From the NCBI GenBank assembly GCA_016928195.1, contig JAFGLF010000032.1, forward strand, positions 1 through 39,082: 39,082 bases of DNA, in the 5' to 3' direction. Within the stretch, counting starts at the first letter, position 1; every line of letters begins with the position of its first letter. Shown piece after piece: positions 36,242 through 39,082 of the stretch. The notes below the pieces were generated by a model. It had not been told where the DNA came from. It did no database searches and was given only the letters and a program-made list of their open reading frames with translations. Source of the DNA: Elusimicrobiota bacterium (GTDB lineage: Bacteria > Elusimicrobiota > UBA8919). Both the position numbers and the translations under genes were made by a program.

Positions 36242-39082
36242 ATGTTTAAAGTAGTGAGGTACAAGAGAATGTCTTTGGTTTTATCCTTATTATTAGCAGT
36301 TATTATAACTTTAGGGTCCCCTACCTATATATTAGGGGCATTGAGCAGGACCTCACCAACAGGCGAAGAGGTCTGGAGGATTAACTGCGGTGCCGGTGAA
36401 CACACGGATTTATCAAATAACCTCTGGATGACGGATGAAAGCTTTACCTCCCTTTACAGATGGGGTTATAACAACGGTAATTCCGCCTCAACAAGCAATC
36501 CAATTTCTGGTACCGATAATCAGACCATTTTTCAGTCACAGCGCTGGGGCGGGACAGGCATGTCTTATAAAATTGAACTGCCTGATGGAACCTATAGTGT
36601 TAAGTTGATGATGGCTGAAACCTACTGGCAGGAAGCAGGAAAAAGAGTTTTTGATGTTGCCTTGGAAACAAACACAGTTCTTAGCAATGTTGACCTGTAT
36701 TCCTGGAGAGGATACTGTGCTGCCTATGAAGAAACATTTTCTGTTACGGTAAACGACCAGTGTCTTGACATTACCTTCCCCGTTATTTCTGCCGATAATG
36801 CACTTATCTCGGGTATTGAAGTAAAACCAATCAATGTTACAAACGAGGCGTTTCTTGAATTTATTCAGAAAAAAATGTTCTGGTATTTCTGGAACGAGAG
36901 TGACCCGGATACCGGTCTTGTTAAATGGGGAGAGAATAACTGGGAACAGGGTTACGGAGATGTTTCAAGTATAGCAAACGACGGATTTGCCTTGTCCGTT
37001 TATACAATAGGTGCAAGCAGGGGCTGGGTATCAGAATATGATGCATACCATAAGACAATGAAGATACTGAATTCCTTTGATACCCTTCTGGATAATATTC
37101 ACGGCTTCTGGTACCATTATGTAGAAATGGATTCAGGCGAAAGGGAAGGGACATCCGAAGTATCAACAGTGGACTCGGCGGTTTTTATTATGGGAGCATT
37201 GCAGGCAGGAGAATATTTTAAAAACACATATCCTGATGTAGCAGCAAAAGCTGATTATTTATATAAAAGGATGGACTGGACATGGTTTACAAACATCAGT
37301 GACGGCGATGACTCAAAGAAAAAATTTGTAAATATGGGCTGGAAACCTGAATACGACGAAGGTTCACCTCACGGATATATAATACCAAGCGGAAAAACAG
37401 AGGGCGGTTATTATTGTAATGACTGGTGGGATAGATATTCCGAATCGGTATTTGTCAATCTTTTGGCGTTGGAGTCACCAACTCATTCTATTAATAAAAA
37501 TGCATGGACAGATATGTGGAAATGCTGGGTTGGTGCATTCGGCTACCATTTTGTTCAGGAACCCCCGCTTTTTACACACCAGTATCATCATTTATATTAT
37601 GATCTAGAGAACAAACACGATACAACACTAAACTATTTTAACAATTCCAAGTTTGCTACTTTGGCAAATCGCGAGACCTGTATTCAGGATTCACAGGGAA
37701 GATATGAAAAAAAGAGATGGGGTCTGACAGGTTGTGGCGGACCTGACGGGTGCTACCATGCATATGGCGGGGATCCGGGCGGTGACCATGACGGCACAGT
37801 AGCTCCGACTGCAGCAATTACGTCTGTTATATTTACCCCTGCAGAATCAATAGAGACAGCAAGATATATGTATTTCCAATATAAACATCATATATGGGGA
37901 CGGTACGGATTCTGCGATTCATTCAATGTTCAGCAGGATTTCAGGCACTGGGCAGTTAATGCTTTAAACAATGCTGCAATGGTTATAGGTATTGAGAATT
38001 ACCTCACCGGACTTATAAGAAACAATTCCATGGCAAATCAGTATATAAGCGGCTCTTTAACAACAGCAGGGTTTAAAAGTTATGCCGAAGAACCTCTTAT
38101 AACAGCATCTTCATATGAGACATATAATAGAAGAGGTCTAAAGGCGTTTGATGATGATGTTGGAACAAGGTGGGCGTCACAGTGGAGTGACCCCCAATGG
38201 CTGTGTGTTGATTATGGTTCTTCAAAGGACATAAATAAACTAACAATTAACTGGGAAACCGCTTACGGCAAGTCATATAAAATTCAGGTTTCAAACGACG
38301 GGCATAACTGGACCGATGTATATTCAACAACTTCGGGTAACGGAGGAGAGGATGTAATAACATTTGATACCGTAAATACAAGATATCTGAGAATGTACGG
38401 TACAGAAAGAGGAACGGAATGGGGTTATTCCATATGGGAGATGGAAGCCGAATATGAAGCAAAAAATCTTGCAATAAACAAACCGTCATCCGCATCATCG
38501 GAAAAGTGTTCGTCTACTGTATCCGGCAAAGCGTTTGACGGTAATATTTTAACAAGATGGGAGTCAGAATGGTCGGATACTCAATGGATTCAGGTTGATT
38601 TGGAAACATTACAGAAGATAAACAAAGTAGTTCTTAATTGGGAAACGGCATATGGTAAAATATATAAGATACAGGTTTCTGAAAACGGAACCAGCTGGGT
38701 GGACGTTTATTCGGAGTCAAACAGTGATGGCGGTATAGACGAAATAGTTTTTGCGGAAATTTATGCAAGGTATATAAGGATGTATGGTATTGAACGGGGG
38801 ACTATTTGGGGCTATTCACTCTGGGATATGGAGGTTTATTATATTTCTTCCCAGGGGCCGATGACTTCTCCGGAAAGAGTATCCCTTGCAGATCCGTCGT
38901 TTAAATTAGGGGAAATCTACAGTTTCCCTAATCCTGTCCGAAGTGATAGTTCTGCGGCGAATCCAACGCTTCATGTAGAGTGCGGGATAGCAGACAGGGT
39001 AGAGATTAATATATATAATGTTGCAGCAGAGTTAGTACATTCAGCAGAGATAGCAGGCAGTGGGTCGCAGGTAGTAGATGGA
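36242..39082 (+). CDS. Large secreted glycoside hydrolase: malectin, glycoamylase, two F5/8C and FlgD-like domains (3' end missing)
   Basis: Frame open for 947 codons to the window edge. Residues 1-33 form a signal peptide (positive KVVRYKR, then MSLVLSLLLAVIITLGSPTY). Residues 43-197 are a malectin-like domain (VWRINCGAGEH, then GTYSVKLMMAETYW). Residues 200-610 are a glycoamylase-type (PF10091) barrel with RWGLTGCGGPDGCYHAYGG and DGTVAPTAAITSVIFTPAES. Members of that family include endo-beta-1,2-glucanases (GH144), so the name does not prove alpha-glucan action. Two F5/8C (CBM32-like) domains follow, about 620-735 and 744-865 (RWASQWSDPQWLCVDYG; RWESEWSDTQWIQVDL). From about 890 a FlgD-like strand set starts (YSFPNPVRSD). 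ATG 36269 has a GTGAGG site but would lose the charged signal-peptide start, so I prefer 36242. Confidence 0.88.
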   Translation, partial: MFKVVRYKRMSLVLSLLLAVIITLGSPTYILGALSRTSPTGEEVWRINCGAGEHTDLSNNLWMTDESFTSLYRWGYNNGNSASTSNPISGTDNQTIFQSQRWGGTGMSYKIELPDGTYSVKLMMAETYWQEAGKRVFDVALETNTVLSNVDLYSWRGYCAAYEETFSVTVNDQCLDITFPVISADNALISGIEVKPINVTNEAFLEFIQKKMFWYFWNESDPDTGLVKWGENNWEQGYGDVSSIANDGFALSVYTIGASRGWVSEYDAYHKTMKILNSFDTLLDNIHGFWYHYVEMDSGEREGTSEVSTVDSAVFIMGALQAGEYFKNTYPDVAAKADYLYKRMDWTWFTNISDGDDSKKKFVNMGWKPEYDEGSPHGYIIPSGKTEGGYYCNDWWDRYSESVFVNLLALESPTHSINKNAWTDMWKCWVGAFGYHFVQEPPLFTHQYHHLYYDLENKHDTTLNYFNNSKFATLANRETCIQDSQGRYEKKRWGLTGCGGPDGCYHAYGGDPGGDHDGTVAPTAAITSVIFTPAESIETARYMYFQYKHHIWGRYGFCDSFNVQQDFRHWAVNALNNAAMVIGIENYLTGLIRNNSMANQYISGSLTTAGFKSYAEEPLITASSYETYNRRGLKAFDDDVGTRWASQWSDPQWLCVDYGSSKDINKLTINWETAYGKSYKIQVSNDGHNWTDVYSTTSGNGGEDVITFDTVNTRYLRMYGTERGTEWGYSIWEMEAEYEAKNLAINKPSSASSEKCSSTVSGKAFDGNILTRWESEWSDTQWIQVDLETLQKINKVVLNWETAYGKIYKIQVSENGTSWVDVYSESNSDGGIDEIVFAEIYARYIRMYGIERGTIWGYSLWDMEVYYISSQGPMTSPERVSLADPSFKLGEIYSFPNPVRSDSSAANPTLHVECGIADRVEINIYNVAAELVHSAEIAGSGSQVVDG

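Noticed and set aside
36921..38498. Open frames antisense to the large secreted enzyme (36921-37166, 38247-38498) and a plus-strand frame at 37419-37607.
   Set aside because: They lie within a long, domain-rich reading frame in another frame and have no family resemblance or ribosome site.

Overview
The window is AT-rich bacterial chromosome with tight same-direction gene runs. No rRNA, tRNA, CRISPR array or recognisable transposase was seen. The gene mix suggests an uncultured Gram-negative-type lineage of the Elusimicrobiota/Omnitrophota/Firestonebacteria kind: HPr kinase with RapZ, HPr and enzyme I; DUF4912 followed by two GH57 enzymes; a DUF116 protein; a lipoprotein of CsgG/LpoB type; and a FlgD-like C-terminal domain on a secreted enzyme. 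Phylum placement is inference and cannot be settled here.

Layout. 1-9.1 kb (+): end of a PTS IIA gene, hprK, rapZ, a DUF4912 protein, a GH57 branching enzyme, a GH57 amylase/4-alpha-glucanotransferase, HPr and enzyme I. This is a phosphorelay interleaved with alpha-glucan (glycogen-like) enzymes; no EIIB or EIIC gene is visible. 9.1-14.6 kb (+): lepA, then a clear promoter, lepB, an NfeD protein, a slipin and hemW. 14.6-22.3 kb (+): a structured non-coding gap, a B12-binding radical SAM protein, a GT2 glycosyltransferase, a GT39-like membrane protein, an MFS transporter, a membrane phosphoesterase and a nitroreductase. 22.3-25.8 kb (+): a CDF transporter, an HD-GYP protein, an MthK-like K+ channel, a small membrane protein and a DUF116 protein. 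33.3-25.9 kb (-): comEC, nadK, recN and two GGDEF proteins. 33.4-39.1 kb (+): a lipoprotein, a second nitroreductase, a LacI-family regulator, a small Cys/Lys-rich protein, then a promoter with a LacI/cre-type operator and the start of a large secreted malectin/glycoamylase/F5-8C enzyme that runs off the window.

The most unusual content is the repeat landscape. A family of about 100-bp GCGAAT-rich elements (repeat A) lies between a stop codon and the next start codon, always in the same orientation relative to transcription. In recN and comEC it supplies the last codons and the stop. Short GC-rich palindromes, and one roughly 119-bp element with imperfect inverted ends, sit in frame inside hemW, a GT2 gene and a GH57 gene. 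A second intergenic family (repeat B) occurs twice with its core inverted.

Other points of note are an MthK-style internal start in the K+ channel gene, two probably leaderless genes, and a cre-like operator in a genome that also encodes HprK and an HPr with Ser46.
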